Notes: a model not told the origin generated them from the sequence alone. 64,000 nucleotides of DNA from Massilia atriviolacea (GCF_003953935.1 NZ_RXLQ01000005.1:114624-178623); one strand, 5' to 3'; positions 24,936 through 34,830 are shown, counted from the first letter of the stretch. Made by a program: numbers and translations.

Positions 24936-27122
24936 TTAAAGTTTGCCTTTGGCCGCTTTGTCCGCCGCCGTGTCGAAGGTCCGCAGGCCGGCGCCGATCA
25001 GCGCGGCCGGCACGTCCAGCGCCCATGCCGCCGCCACCGCCGCCAGCACCGTGTCGGGATGCCTGGCGGTGCCCGGCTTGAGCGTGGACATCTGGAACAG
25101 CACCGTTTCCTGTGCGCCGTCGCCGAGCACCACGTCCTGGCCGCGCATGAACACCGCGCGTTCGCCGGCGGCGCGGTGCGCTTCGATGACGGGCAGCGCC
25201 GGGTCGAGCGCGTAGAAGATCACGCGCCCGTCGCACAGACCGGCCAGGTCGGCCACGCGCGCGTCGGCCGCGTTGAGGACCGCCGCGCCGTCGGGCAGGA
25301 TCACGTCGACCTGGCTGCGGATCACGTTGGCCATGCCGTCGGCGTCATGGATGTGGAAGTCCGCCAGCGCTTCCTGGCCGTCCATGTCGGTCACCACGCC
25401 GACCGCGCACTTGTCGTAGGCCAGGCCTTCGGCCAGGATCATGCGCGCATTGCTTTCGAAAACGGCCGCTTCGACGGTGCGGTTGATCAGCAGGCGCTGG
25501 CCGGCCTCGAAGGTCATGGCGTTCTCGCCGGAGACCTGGCGCTGGTCGAGGTACAGGCCCTGGCCGCTGACCACGCCCGTGTGCTTGCCGGTCAGGTGCA
25601 GCAGGCAGCCGATCAGGCGCGCGATCAGGCTGGTGCCCTTGGATCCGGTCACGCCGATGATGGGAATGCGGCCGCTTTCGCCGTCCGCGAACAGGTGCGC
25701 GATGATGGCCGTGCCGACCGGGCGCGCCGCGCCCTCGCCGGGTTTCAGGTGGGCCAGCAGGCCCGGGCTGGCGTTGACTTCGATGATGGCGCCGCGCTGC
25801 TCGTCGAGCGGGCGGGTGATGTCTTCGGCCACCAGGTCGATGCCGGCGATGTCCAGCCCGACGATGCGCGCTGCCAGGGCGGCGGCGTGGGCGATCGAGG
25901 GGTGCACCTGGTCGGTGACGTCGATGGCGACGTTGCCGTTCGGCTGGATCAGCACTTTCTGGCCGGCTTGCGGCACCGACTGCGCGCTCATGCCCTGGCG
26001 TTCGAGTTCGAGGATGATTTCGCCGGAGACGTCCGGCTTGACGGGGCTGAGCGGCGCGTCTTCGCCTTCGCCGCGGCGCGGGTCGATGTTGATCTGGCTG
26101 TTGACCAGGGCGACGATGTCGCCCACGCCGTCGCCGGTGACCCACAGCGATTCGCCCTTGGCGGCAGCGACCATGCGCGTGCCGACCACCAGCAGGCGGT
26201 GTTCGTCGCCGGGGATGAAGCGCTCGACGATGACGCTGGCGCTGTCGCCCTTGCGCGCCGCCAGCTCGTAGGCTTTTTCGACGTCGGCCTGGGTCATCAG
26301 GTTGAGCGAGACGCCGCGCCCGTGGTTGCCGTCGTAGGGCTTGACGACCACCGGCAGGCCGATGTCCTGCGCTTCTTCCCAGGCTTGCCCGGCGCTGCGG
26401 ACCAGGCTGCCCTCGGGCACCGGCACGCCGCACGATTGCAGCAGGGTCTTGGTCAGGTCCTTGTCGCTGGCGATGCTCTCGGCAATCGCGCTGGTGCGGT
26501 CGGTTTCGGCGGTCCAGATGCGGCGCTGGGCGGCGCCGTGGCCGAGCTGCACCAGGTTGCCGTCGGTGAGGCGGATGAAGGGGATCCGGCGTTCGGTGGC
26601 CGCTTCGACGATGTGCGCCGTGCTCGGTCCCAGGCAGTGGCGGTCGACGATGTCCTTCAGCCTGGCGAGCGCGCCGTCAAGGTCGTACGGCGTGTCGTCG
26701 ATGGCGGCCATCAGCAGGGCGCGGCCGGCGTCCAGCGCGGCCAGGCCGACCTGTTCCTGGCGCGTGCGGAAGGCCATCTTGTAGACGCCCGCCTCGCCGG
26801 TGGAGCGGGTCTTGCCGAAGCCGGTGCGCATGCCTGCCAGGTTTTGCAGTTCGAGAACGACATGTTCGAGGATGTGGCCGGACCAGGTGCCTTCGCGCAG
26901 GCGCTCCAGGAAGCCGCCGCGCTCGCCCACGCCGCAGCGGTGCTCGATCAGGCCGGGCAGCCAGGCCGTCAGGCGCTCGTACAGGCCGGGCAGCAGGTTC
27001 GACGGAAACTCTTCCAGCGCGCCAATATCCAGCCACGCCTCGATCACCGGGCGATAGGTCCAGATGTTCGGTCCGCGCAGGTGGCTGACCCGCAGAACGC
27101 TGATTTCTTTCTTCTTTGTCAT
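24936..27122 (-). CDS. cphA': cyanophycin synthetase-like protein CphA'
   Basis: This 728-aa paralogue of CphA has the same order: N-terminal domain (SHLRGPNIWT), ATP-grasp (KPYDGNHGRGV) and Mur-ligase-like domain. The shorter C-terminus matches the CphA' partner found with CphA in betaproteobacteria such as Cupriavidus. Its Mur-type P-loop reads VTGSKGTSLIA (about 492). The Lys that contacts ATP phosphates in GTNGKTT is not at its normal place, so the arginine-adding site may be weak or altered. It is the first gene of the cphA'-cphA unit and is divergent from the exporter gene at 27386. No strong Shine-Dalgarno is seen before the ATG. Confidence 0.88.
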   Translation of the reverse strand: MTKKKEISVLRVSHLRGPNIWTYRPVIEAWLDIGALEEFPSNLLPGLYERLTAWLPGLIEHRCGVGERGGFLERLREGTWSGHILEHVVLELQNLAGMRTGFGKTRSTGEAGVYKMAFRTRQEQVGLAALDAGRALLMAAIDDTPYDLDGALARLKDIVDRHCLGPSTAHIVEAATERRIPFIRLTDGNLVQLGHGAAQRRIWTAETDRTSAIAESIASDKDLTKTLLQSCGVPVPEGSLVRSAGQAWEEAQDIGLPVVVKPYDGNHGRGVSLNLMTQADVEKAYELAARKGDSASVIVERFIPGDEHRLLVVGTRMVAAAKGESLWVTGDGVGDIVALVNSQINIDPRRGEGEDAPLSPVKPDVSGEIILELERQGMSAQSVPQAGQKVLIQPNGNVAIDVTDQVHPSIAHAAALAARIVGLDIAGIDLVAEDITRPLDEQRGAIIEVNASPGLLAHLKPGEGAARPVGTAIIAHLFADGESGRIPIIGVTGSKGTSLIARLIGCLLHLTGKHTGVVSGQGLYLDQRQVSGENAMTFEAGQRLLINRTVEAAVFESNARMILAEGLAYDKCAVGVVTDMDGQEALADFHIHDADGMANVIRSQVDVILPDGAAVLNAADARVADLAGLCDGRVIFYALDPALPVIEAHRAAGERAVFMRGQDVVLGDGAQETVLFQMSTLKPGTARHPDTVLAAVAAAWALDVPAALIGAGLRTFDTAADKAAKGKL

Positions 27123-27385
27123 GTCGTTATTTCTTGATAACAGGCTTGGCGTTGTTAACGCCCTAAGACCTCGTGAGGCTTTTCGAAGCGCATCATGTTG
27201 TATACTTGCTAGAGACGAAGCTTACCGTGCTGAACCGATTTCTGCCAGTCTGGATTCCCGAACGCGTCGCGCGGGCCTGCTTCGCGGCACGCCGGTACGG
27301 CCTTCTCCGGGTGCCCTGCTGCCGGCGCCCATGTTGAACAATTTCCGCCCGTAAATTCGTGGCCCAGAGCCGGAACCGCACTACG

Positions 27386-29662
27386 ATGACTATTGATCCA
27401 TCTGTTTCTCCTATGACGACGGGCAGCGGCCCGCTTTCCCTGCCTCCACACTGGCAGGCTGATGTCGCTAAAAAACTTGCACCTGGGGAAAACGTTTTAA
27501 GTGGCGTCGAGGTTGACCTCGATGCCAAATTGCGCTTCAAAAAAGGCCTGGTGGTCGTCACCAGCCGCCGTTTGCTGGCGCGCGCGCCCGGCGAGAACGA
27601 TTGGCGCGAGTGGACTTTCCGCCCGGGACTGTCGCTCACGCACCACGACCACGCCGGTGTCGGCCATCTGCAGTTGCTCGACGAACAAGGTTTGCTGGAC
27701 GCCTGGCGCTTCACGCTGGGGCAGAACCTGCACGCGATCCGCGTGCTCGACCACTTCCGCGAGCAGCGCGACAGCGTCCTGAGCGGCTTGCCGGTGCAGT
27801 CGGCCGAGCAGAACGTGTGCCCGAGCTGCAAGGCGCCCCTGGAACCGGGGCAGGATGAGTGTCCGATCTGCACCAAGGTGCTGTACACGCCGCCGTCGAC
27901 CTGGACCCTGTTCCGCCTGTGGCGCTTTGCCAGGCCCTACAGCGGGCAGCTCGCGCTCGGCTTCTTCCTGATGCTGGCCAGTACCGCGGCGCATATGATA
28001 CCGCCGTATCTGACCATGCCGCTGATGGATAACGTGCTGATCCCGTTCCAGAACGGGCAACCGGTCAACAAGGAACTGGTGTGGCTGTACATGGCCGGCC
28101 TGTTCGGCTCGGCCGTGCTGGCCTGGCTGCTGGGCTGGGGCAAGACCTATGTGCTGGCCCTGGTGTCGGAACGGATGGGGGCGGACTTGCGCTCGGCCAC
28201 CTACGAGCACTTGATGAAGCTGTCGCTCGAGTATTTCGGCGGCAAGCGCACGGGCGACCTGATGTCGCGCATCGGCAGCGGCAGCGACCGGATTTGCGTG
28301 TTTTTATCCTTGCACCTGCTCGACTTCGCGTCGGACGTGCTGATGATTATCATGACCGGCGTGATCCTGTGTTCGATCAATCCGATGCTGGCCGTGATTA
28401 CCCTGGTGCCGCTGCCGTTCATCGCCTGGATGATCCATATCGTGCGCGACCGCCTGCGCACCGGTTTCGAGAAGATCGACCGGGTCTGGGGCGAAGTGAC
28501 CAACGTCCTGGCCGATACCATTCCCGGCGTGCGCGTGGTGAAGGCCTTTGCCCAGGAAAAGCGCGAAGCGACCCGCTTTCGCGATGCCAACAAACATAAC
28601 CTGGCCGTCAACGATAAATTGAACCGGGTCTGGTCGCTGTTTTCGCCGACGGTCTCGTTCCTGACCGAACTCGGTTTGCTGGTGGTGTGGGTATTCGGCA
28701 TCTGGCTGGTATCGAACAAGAACATCACGGTCGGCGTGCTGACCTTGTTCATTACCTACAGCAGCCGGTTTTACGGCCGTCTCGATTCGATGAGCCGCAT
28801 CGTGTCGGTGACCCAGAAGTCGGCCTCCGCCGCCAAGCGCATCTTCGATATTCTCGATCATGTGTCGAGCGTTCCGGAGCCGGCCAATCCGGTCAGGCTG
28901 GATAAAATCGAAGGGCGTATCGATCTGCGCGAAGTCGGTTTCCGCTACGGCAACCGCGCGGTCAATCGCGGCATTTCGCTCAATATCAAGGCGGGCGAAT
29001 TCGTCGGCCTGGTGGGGCATAGCGGATCGGGCAAGAGCACCCTGGTCAATCTGACCTGCCGTTTCTACGATGTGTCGGAAGGCGCGATTCTGCTGGACGG
29101 CGTCGATATCCGCTCGTTCGCGGTGTCCGATTACCGCAAGAATATCGGGCTGGTGCTGCAGGAGCCGTTTTTGTTCTTCGGCACCATCGCCGAAAATATC
29201 GCCTACGGCAAGCCGCATGCGACGCGCGAGGAAATCATCGCCTCGGCGCGCGCGGCGCATGCGCACGAGTTCATCCTGCGCCTGCCGCAGGGCTACGATT
29301 CGATGGTGGGCGAGCGCGGCCAGGGCTTGTCGGGCGGCGAACGCCAGCGCATTTCGATTGCGCGCGCCTTGCTGATCGATCCGCGCATCCTGATCATGGA
29401 TGAAGCGACGTCCTCGGTCGACTCGGAAACCGAAAAAGAAATCCAGAAGGCGCTCGATAACCTGGTGCAGGGCCGTACCACGATCGCCATCGCGCACCGC
29501 CTGTCGACCCTGCATCGGGCCGACCGCCTGGTGGTGCTGGACCGCGGCGTGGTGATGGAAGAGGGCAGCCACGATGAATTGATGGCGCGCGAAGGCGCGT
29601 ATTTCCGCTTGTACGAGGCGCAGGCGCGCAACGTCGATACGGACATGGACGACAGGGAGTAA
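27386..29662 (+). CDS. ABC exporter with zinc ribbon, cyanophycin-locus type
   Basis: This is a 758-aa half-transporter. Residues 1-135 form a soluble, possibly PH-like domain. They are followed by a zinc ribbon with two CxxC knuckles (CPSC about 145, CPIC about 159). The exporter transmembrane domain spans about 175-480. The ATPase has GHSGSGKST (about 543), LSGGERQR (about 648), ILIMDEATSSVD (about 668) and the H-loop IAHRLS. Genes of this build recur beside cphA and DUF1854 genes in betaproteobacteria, so a role linked to cyanophycin or its dipeptide is likely but unproven. The start is uncertain: ATG 27386 is chosen, GTG 27359 and ATG 27413 are alternatives. It overlaps the next gene's first possible ATG. 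Confidence 0.85.
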   Translation: MTIDPSVSPMTTGSGPLSLPPHWQADVAKKLAPGENVLSGVEVDLDAKLRFKKGLVVVTSRRLLARAPGENDWREWTFRPGLSLTHHDHAGVGHLQLLDEQGLLDAWRFTLGQNLHAIRVLDHFREQRDSVLSGLPVQSAEQNVCPSCKAPLEPGQDECPICTKVLYTPPSTWTLFRLWRFARPYSGQLALGFFLMLASTAAHMIPPYLTMPLMDNVLIPFQNGQPVNKELVWLYMAGLFGSAVLAWLLGWGKTYVLALVSERMGADLRSATYEHLMKLSLEYFGGKRTGDLMSRIGSGSDRICVFLSLHLLDFASDVLMIIMTGVILCSINPMLAVITLVPLPFIAWMIHIVRDRLRTGFEKIDRVWGEVTNVLADTIPGVRVVKAFAQEKREATRFRDANKHNLAVNDKLNRVWSLFSPTVSFLTELGLLVVWVFGIWLVSNKNITVGVLTLFITYSSRFYGRLDSMSRIVSVTQKSASAAKRIFDILDHVSSVPEPANPVRLDKIEGRIDLREVGFRYGNRAVNRGISLNIKAGEFVGLVGHSGSGKSTLVNLTCRFYDVSEGAILLDGVDIRSFAVSDYRKNIGLVLQEPFLFFGTIAENIAYGKPHATREEIIASARAAHAHEFILRLPQGYDSMVGERGQGLSGGERQRISIARALLIDPRILIMDEATSSVDSETEKEIQKALDNLVQGRTTIAIAHRLSTLHRADRLVVLDRGVVMEEGSHDELMAREGAYFRLYEAQARNVDTDMDDRE

Positions 29663-29664
29663 TG

Positions 29665-30144
29665 ATGGCAAGCGCTGCAAGTTCGGTATTCACATTAAGC
29701 CGCGACAGTTTCGGCAAGCTGACGCTGACGGCGGAAGACGGCGAGGTCCATGTCGGCGTGTCGCCGGTGCGGGCATTCCCGATCCAGGCGCCGCAACAGG
29801 GTATTTCGATGGTGCTTTCGAACGGCAAGGAAGTCGGCTGGATCGACAATCTGGGGGCGCTGCCAGCGCCGATTCGGGAATTGGTGCAAGATGAACTCGA
29901 TGGGCGCGAATTCATGCCGGTGATTCACCATATCGTCCGTGTCAGCAGCTTTGCCACGCCATGCACATGGGAAGTCAATACCGACCGGGGCGATACCGCG
30001 TTTACGCTCAAGGGCGAAGAAGATATCCGCCGGATCGGCGATGCCTCGCTGCTGGTGGCCGATAACCACGGCATCCAGTTCCTGATCCGCGATATGTTCA
30101 CCATCGACAAGCACAGCCGGAAGATTCTCGACCGGTTTTTATGA
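29665..30144 (+). CDS. DUF1854 family protein, cyanophycin-associated
   Basis: This 159-aa cytoplasmic protein is of the DUF1854 family, which is repeatedly encoded next to a cyanophycin-locus ABC transporter. Visible conserved pieces are PVRAFPI, SNGKEVGWID, REFMPVI, WEVNTDRG, DIRRIGD and HGIQFLIRDM. Two ATGs are adjacent; the second (29665) stands five bases from GGAG and is preferred. The gene is coupled to the exporter, whose stop overlaps the first ATG. The biochemical function is unknown. The context suggests it is a regulator or accessory subunit of the transporter. Confidence 0.85.
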   Translation: MASAASSVFTLSRDSFGKLTLTAEDGEVHVGVSPVRAFPIQAPQQGISMVLSNGKEVGWIDNLGALPAPIRELVQDELDGREFMPVIHHIVRVSSFATPCTWEVNTDRGDTAFTLKGEEDIRRIGDASLLVADNHGIQFLIRDMFTIDKHSRKILDRFL

Positions 30145-30165
30145 TGGCGTTTTGACGGAGATTGC

Positions 30166-30468
30166 ATGCACTATTTGTTATGTTATGACCTGGCCGCGGA
30201 TTATCTTGAAACGCGCGGCAAATACCGCAACGAGCACCTGAAACTGGCGTGGGAAGCGCAGGAACGCGGTGAACTGATCATGGGCGGCGCGTTTTCCGAT
30301 CCGGCCGATATGTCGGTGCTGTTCTTCCAGAGCGAGTCGCCGGCGGTGGTCGAAGCGTTCGCCAAAGCCGATCCCTATCTGCTGCACGGCGTGGTGACCG
30401 GCTATAAAGTCCGGCAGTGGAATACGGTGGTCGGCAAGGATGCCTTCACACCGATCCGGCCCGAGTAA
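30166..30468 (+). CDS. YciI-like protein
   Basis: This 100-aa protein has the YCII ferredoxin-like fold: an N-terminal strand MHYLLCYD, Arg/His positions in RNEHLKLAWEA, GGAFSDP and the strand-helix FAKADPYL. Members are small putative dehydratase-like or sensor proteins with a conserved His-Asp pair. Here the His in NEHL is present. It follows the DUF1854 gene by 21 bp with a good ACGGAG site and so may be the last gene of the exporter unit. Confidence 0.8.
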   Translation: MHYLLCYDLAADYLETRGKYRNEHLKLAWEAQERGELIMGGAFSDPADMSVLFFQSESPAVVEAFAKADPYLLHGVVTGYKVRQWNTVVGKDAFTPIRPE

Positions 30469-30491
30469 GCGCCCACCCCACCAAACCGTCG

Positions 30492-30509
30492 CCCCCGCGC
30501 TGGCGGGGG
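30492..30509. repeat. intergenic palindrome, GC-rich hairpin family
   Basis: CCCCCGC, loop GCTG, GCGGGGG, preceded by CCGTCG. It resembles the longer palindrome at 50392-50421 and likely belongs to the same dispersed family. It lies between the YciI-like gene and the autotransporter gene and may also stop or protect transcripts. Confidence 0.55.
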
Positions 30510-30541
30510 TCCGTAGCACGCCTGACTTCATCCGAAAACCC

Positions 30542-32734
30542 ATGCGCGCCTTCCCCGCCTCCGTCCTGCTGTTCCTCGCTTTTTTCCATGCCACCGTCCT
30601 CGCCGCCGATCCGCCCCAGCGGCCCAGGATCGGCCTGGTGTTATCGGGCGGCGGCGCCCGTGGCGTGGCCCATATCGGCGTCCTCAAAGTCCTCGAAGAG
30701 ATGCGCATCCCGGTCGACTACGTGGTCGGCACCAGCATGGGCTCGATCGTGGCCGGCGCCTACGCGGTCGGCAACCGGCCGCAGGAACTGGAAAAACGCA
30801 TCGCCGCCGTGGAATGGAACAAGGTCCTCACCGACAGCCCGCCGCGCCTGGAACGCTCGACCTACGCCAAGGCGACCGAGCGCAAGAACATCGTCAGCGG
30901 CGAGATCGGCTTTTCCGACCTCGAAATGCGCCTGCCGCGCGGCCTGAACTACGGCCAGCAGATCGAATTCTTCTTCAACACCCTGGCCGCCCGGACCGGC
31001 GACGTCACCCACTTCGACGAGCTCGACATTCCCTTCCGCGCGATTGCCACCGACATCGAAAACGGTAAGATGGTCGTACTGGACCGTGGCGGCATCGCGC
31101 GCGCGATGCGGGCCAGCATGTCGGTGCCGGGCGTGTTCGCCCCGGTCGAGATCGACGACCGCGCCCTGCTCGACGGCGGCCTGGTGCGCAACCTGCCGGT
31201 CGACGTGGCGCGCTCGATGGGGGCCGACATCATCATCGCCGTCAACCTCGGCACGCCCTTGCTCAAACGCGACAAGATCGTCTCGGCCTTCGGCGTCGGC
31301 CAGCAGATGCTCAATATCCTCACCGAGCAGAACGTCGAAGCCTCGCTGCGCGAACTGACGGCGAAAGACGTGCTGATCCTGCCGCAGCTGGGCGACTTCA
31401 GCGCGGCCGACTTCGAAAACTCCGCCAAGACCATCGCGCTGGGCGAGGCCGCCGCGCATGTGGCGGCCGACCGGCTGGCGCCGCTGGCCTTGTCCGAGGC
31501 CGACTTCGCGGCGCATCTGGCCGCGCGCGCGGCGCGCCATCCGCCGGCGGTCAAGGTCAATTCGGTGCGGGTCGATACCAAACAGCTGAAAAATGTCAGC
31601 GAGAGTTTCATCAACCGCAAATTCTCGATCAAGCCGGGGCAGGCATTCAGCACGGCGGAACTGCACGCGAACATGAACAGCCTGTATTCGACGGGCGACT
31701 TCGAAAATGTGACGCACCGCTTCGAATATGGGCCGCAAGGGCGGACCCTGGTGGTGGAACCGGTCGAAAAGGAATGGGGCCCGAATTACCTGCAGGCGGG
31801 CGTGCGCCTGTCGACCGACCTGGCCGGCGAAAGCGACTTTACGATCTTGCTGGCGCATCGCGGCAAATGGCTGACCCGCTCCGGACTGGAATGGCGCAAT
31901 ACCGTCTCGCTCGGCCAGTTCAATTCCTTTACCTCGCAGCTGTACCAGCCGCTGGGCGGGGCAAGCCGCTGGTTCCTGGCGCCGACAGTGCGCTTTTCGC
32001 AGAACAAGGATAACCTGATCATCAACGACAAGGCGGTGGCGACCTACAGCGCCAAGCACGCCTCGGTCGGCCTCGACCTGGTCAATCACGTCGATGACGA
32101 CAGTACCTTCAAGGTCGGCCTGGAACGCGGCACCGAACGGTCCGACCCCAGCATCGGCTTTTCGGAACTGACCAACGAGAAAAACCAGATCGGCGTGGTC
32201 AAGTTCGACTACGTGCAGGACCGGCTCGACGACTGGGTATTCCCGTCTACCGGCAATTACAGCTTCGTGAATGCGCGCATCGCCCCGACCTCGGTGGGCG
32301 CCACCGCGCCCTACAAACGGCTCGACATGGGGCACGAAATGGCGTGGAACCGGGGCCAGCACCGCCTGAGCGTGGCCGGGCGCGCGGGCAAATTGTGGGG
32401 CGACGACCTGCCGCTGATGGAACTGTTTTCGCTGGGCGGATTCCTCAATCTGTCCGGTTACCAGGCGCGCCAGTTCCTCGGCGGCGATTACCTGTTCGGA
32501 CGCGCGGTGTACACCCGCAAAATGACCTTGCTGGGCACGCGCAATGTGTATCTGGGCGGCTCGGTCGAAATCGGCAAGATGGCGCGGCGGGTCAACGGCG
32601 AACAAATGGCGCGGGTCCAGTTTGCCAATTCCGTGTTCGGCGCGGTCAATACCGCGCTGGGGCCGTTCACGGTGGCCCTGGGGGTGGGCGAAAACGGCAA
32701 CCAGACCTTTTATCTGTTCTTCGGCAAGCCGTGA
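30542..32734 (+). CDS. type Vd patatin-like autotransporter (PlpD type)
   Basis: This is a 730-aa outer-membrane protein. A signal peptide (1-22) is followed by a patatin phospholipase domain with oxyanion loop SGGGARG (about 36), nucleophile elbow GTSMG (about 63) and the catalytic Asp in DGG (about 210). A single POTRA-like segment lies near 340-410 and a BamA/FhaC-like beta barrel fills the rest, ending in YLFFGKP. This order and length match PlpD-type autotransporters, whose lipase domain is surface-displayed or released. The Ser-Asp dyad is intact, so lipase or phospholipase activity is expected. It is preceded by the palindrome at 30492 and probably has its own promoter. Confidence 0.88.
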   Translation: MRAFPASVLLFLAFFHATVLAADPPQRPRIGLVLSGGGARGVAHIGVLKVLEEMRIPVDYVVGTSMGSIVAGAYAVGNRPQELEKRIAAVEWNKVLTDSPPRLERSTYAKATERKNIVSGEIGFSDLEMRLPRGLNYGQQIEFFFNTLAARTGDVTHFDELDIPFRAIATDIENGKMVVLDRGGIARAMRASMSVPGVFAPVEIDDRALLDGGLVRNLPVDVARSMGADIIIAVNLGTPLLKRDKIVSAFGVGQQMLNILTEQNVEASLRELTAKDVLILPQLGDFSAADFENSAKTIALGEAAAHVAADRLAPLALSEADFAAHLAARAARHPPAVKVNSVRVDTKQLKNVSESFINRKFSIKPGQAFSTAELHANMNSLYSTGDFENVTHRFEYGPQGRTLVVEPVEKEWGPNYLQAGVRLSTDLAGESDFTILLAHRGKWLTRSGLEWRNTVSLGQFNSFTSQLYQPLGGASRWFLAPTVRFSQNKDNLIINDKAVATYSAKHASVGLDLVNHVDDDSTFKVGLERGTERSDPSIGFSELTNEKNQIGVVKFDYVQDRLDDWVFPSTGNYSFVNARIAPTSVGATAPYKRLDMGHEMAWNRGQHRLSVAGRAGKLWGDDLPLMELFSLGGFLNLSGYQARQFLGGDYLFGRAVYTRKMTLLGTRNVYLGGSVEIGKMARRVNGEQMARVQFANSVFGAVNTALGPFTVALGVGENGNQTFYLFFGKP

Positions 32735-32862
32735 AGCGGCCCGGCGGCGCGGGCGCGCGATATTGCGCAGTCCTGACGCCGCTGTTTCCGCCCGTCGTCA
32801 TGACGCTTCGGCAAGCAGGCCGGGAATGCGGGCCGCGACACCGCACTCGCCAGGCGCTTTCT

Positions 32863-34689
32863 TTATTTGGCCGATGCGATCCAGCGATCCACGCGCGCTT
32901 CCAGCAGCGGCAGCGGCAGGGTGCCGGCGCCGATCACCACCTCGTGAAACTGGGGCAGGCTGAATTTGTCGCCCATCGCCGTACGCGCCCGCTCGCGCAA
33001 TTCAAGTATTTTGAGCGCGCCGATCTTGTAGCTCAAGGCTTGCGCCGGCCACACCATGTAACGCTCGATCTGGTTTTTGGCGCGCGCTTCGCTGTAGCCG
33101 AGCGTGTCGCGCGCATAGGCAATCGCCTGTTCGCGGGTCCAGCCTTTGGCGTGCATGCCGGTATCGACCACCAGCCTGACGGCGCGCAGCAATTCATCGT
33201 TCAGGTGGCCGAAGTAGGCTTCCGGATCGTCGTACAGGCCGAATTCGTGCCCCAGGGTTTCGGCATACAGGGCCCAGCCTTCGGTGAATGCCCCGATATT
33301 CGGATTTTCGGTATTGAATTTGCGGAAATCCGGCACATCGAGTTCCTTCAGCAGCCCCGCATGGAAATGGTGGCCGGGCTGGCCTTCGTGCAGGTACAGG
33401 GTCACCATGCCGGTGCGGCTGTATTGTCTGGGGTCGTTGACGACCGCCCAGAACACGCCCGGATGCGAGCCGTCCGCCGCCGCCGGCGTGTAGTGGTCCG
33501 ACGCCGTGGCACGGGTCAGTTCGGGCTCCAGCTGCAATTGCAGCGGCGCCTTGGGCAGCAGCGAAAACAGGGCCGGCAGCCGGGTCTTGAGCTTGTCGTC
33601 GATCCGGCGATAGGCGTCGAGCACCTCGGCCTCGGTCTTGAAGGTCTTGAATTTGTCCTGCGCCTCGACCCATTGCGGCAGCGCCGCCGGCGCGCCGCTG
33701 TAACCGAGCCTGGGACCGAGCAGCGCCCATTGCTCCTGGATGCGCGCCACTTCCTTCAAGCCCAATTGGTGAATCTGTTCGGGATTCATCGATACCGTGG
33801 TGCGGTCCTTGATCTGCGCCTGGTACCAGGCGGCGCCATTGGGCAGCGCATGCCAGCCGTCGCTCGCGCGGCTGGCCGGCAGGTAGTCCTTTTCCAGATA
33901 CACCGCCAGCCGCTCGAGGGCGGGGGCAAGCCGCGTGGCGATCGTCTTGCGATAGGCCGCTGTCAGGCGCTCCTTATCGGCCTGCGAAAACGCCGCCGGC
34001 AGGTTCCTGATCGGCGTGTAGAAGATATTCGCTTCCGGCGTGGCGCTGCGCAGTTGCTGGAACTGGGGCAGCATCGCCACCGTAATCGCCTTCGGCTGGA
34101 CGATGCCGCGCTTGACGCCTTGGCGCATATTGGCGATCGCCTGGTCGATCCAGGCTGGCAGCTGGTTCAGGCGGTTCAGGTAATCCTGGTACTGGGCCAC
34201 GGTATGCAAGGGTTGCGAACCGGTGCCGCTGGCGTAATTGGCCAGGGTGCCGGGCACGTTGTCGAAGTGGTTCAGCGGGAGCAGGTGTTCGGGGAATGCC
34301 TCCAGACTCAGGCCGCTATCGAGCTCGAACGCCAGCAGCGCGTAATTGAGCTGGTCCGCTTCGCCCAGGCGGGTGCGCGCAATGGCCTTCAATCGGGTTT
34401 GCATGCGCCGGTACAGGGCGAACTGGCGGCTGCGGTTTGCCGGGGAGATGCTCAGTCCCAGTTCGCCATTGAAGCGGCTGTCGCCGTTGGCGGTAATGAG
34501 CAAGGGGTCGAAATGCGCGCGCGCCCGGTAGAACGCGTCGGCCAGCTGGTGCAGCTGGCGCGCCGCGGACGACGGCGCGCCGGCCGGATTGTGAGCGGCC
34601 GGCGCGGCGGCGCAGCGCGATACAGGCGACATCAGTACGGCCAACAATGCCGTGCTGCAGAGCAGCGGACGGGAAAGGCTGAAACGCAT
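32863..34689 (-). CDS. DUF885 family metallohydrolase, exported
   Basis: This 608-aa protein has a signal peptide (hydrophobic core around residues 8-25). The DUF885 hallmark LHEGQPGHHFH (about 435) resembles a zinc-peptidase motif. The later NIGAFTEGWALYAETLG supplies the likely third ligand, with AYARDTLGYS and ERYMVWPAQALSYKIG near the C-terminus. Members are probable periplasmic peptidases of unknown specificity. The ATG at 34689 is chosen because AAGGA stands six bases upstream; a longer N-terminal extension would remove the signal peptide from the terminus. It is convergent with the autotransporter gene and divergent from the glycosyltransferase. Confidence 0.85.
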   Translation of the reverse strand: MRFSLSRPLLCSTALLAVLMSPVSRCAAAPAAHNPAGAPSSAARQLHQLADAFYRARAHFDPLLITANGDSRFNGELGLSISPANRSRQFALYRRMQTRLKAIARTRLGEADQLNYALLAFELDSGLSLEAFPEHLLPLNHFDNVPGTLANYASGTGSQPLHTVAQYQDYLNRLNQLPAWIDQAIANMRQGVKRGIVQPKAITVAMLPQFQQLRSATPEANIFYTPIRNLPAAFSQADKERLTAAYRKTIATRLAPALERLAVYLEKDYLPASRASDGWHALPNGAAWYQAQIKDRTTVSMNPEQIHQLGLKEVARIQEQWALLGPRLGYSGAPAALPQWVEAQDKFKTFKTEAEVLDAYRRIDDKLKTRLPALFSLLPKAPLQLQLEPELTRATASDHYTPAAADGSHPGVFWAVVNDPRQYSRTGMVTLYLHEGQPGHHFHAGLLKELDVPDFRKFNTENPNIGAFTEGWALYAETLGHEFGLYDDPEAYFGHLNDELLRAVRLVVDTGMHAKGWTREQAIAYARDTLGYSEARAKNQIERYMVWPAQALSYKIGALKILELRERARTAMGDKFSLPQFHEVVIGAGTLPLPLLEARVDRWIASAK

Positions 34690-34830
34690 GCAGGTTCCTT
34701 GGTCTTTGATTGAAGTAATTGAAACAGGATAGCGCAAACGGCCGCGACCGGGCAGTGCCGGCGGCGGTATGATATGCCGCGCGACGCGTTCCATGGCGCG
34801 TCGCGCGGATCATCCTTTTATGGAAGCGCC

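Noticed and set aside
22237..24939. Plus-strand frame of 900 codons
   Set aside because: It is antisense to cphA, whose ATP-grasp and Mur-ligase motifs are clear. The frame has no plausible start signal or domains.
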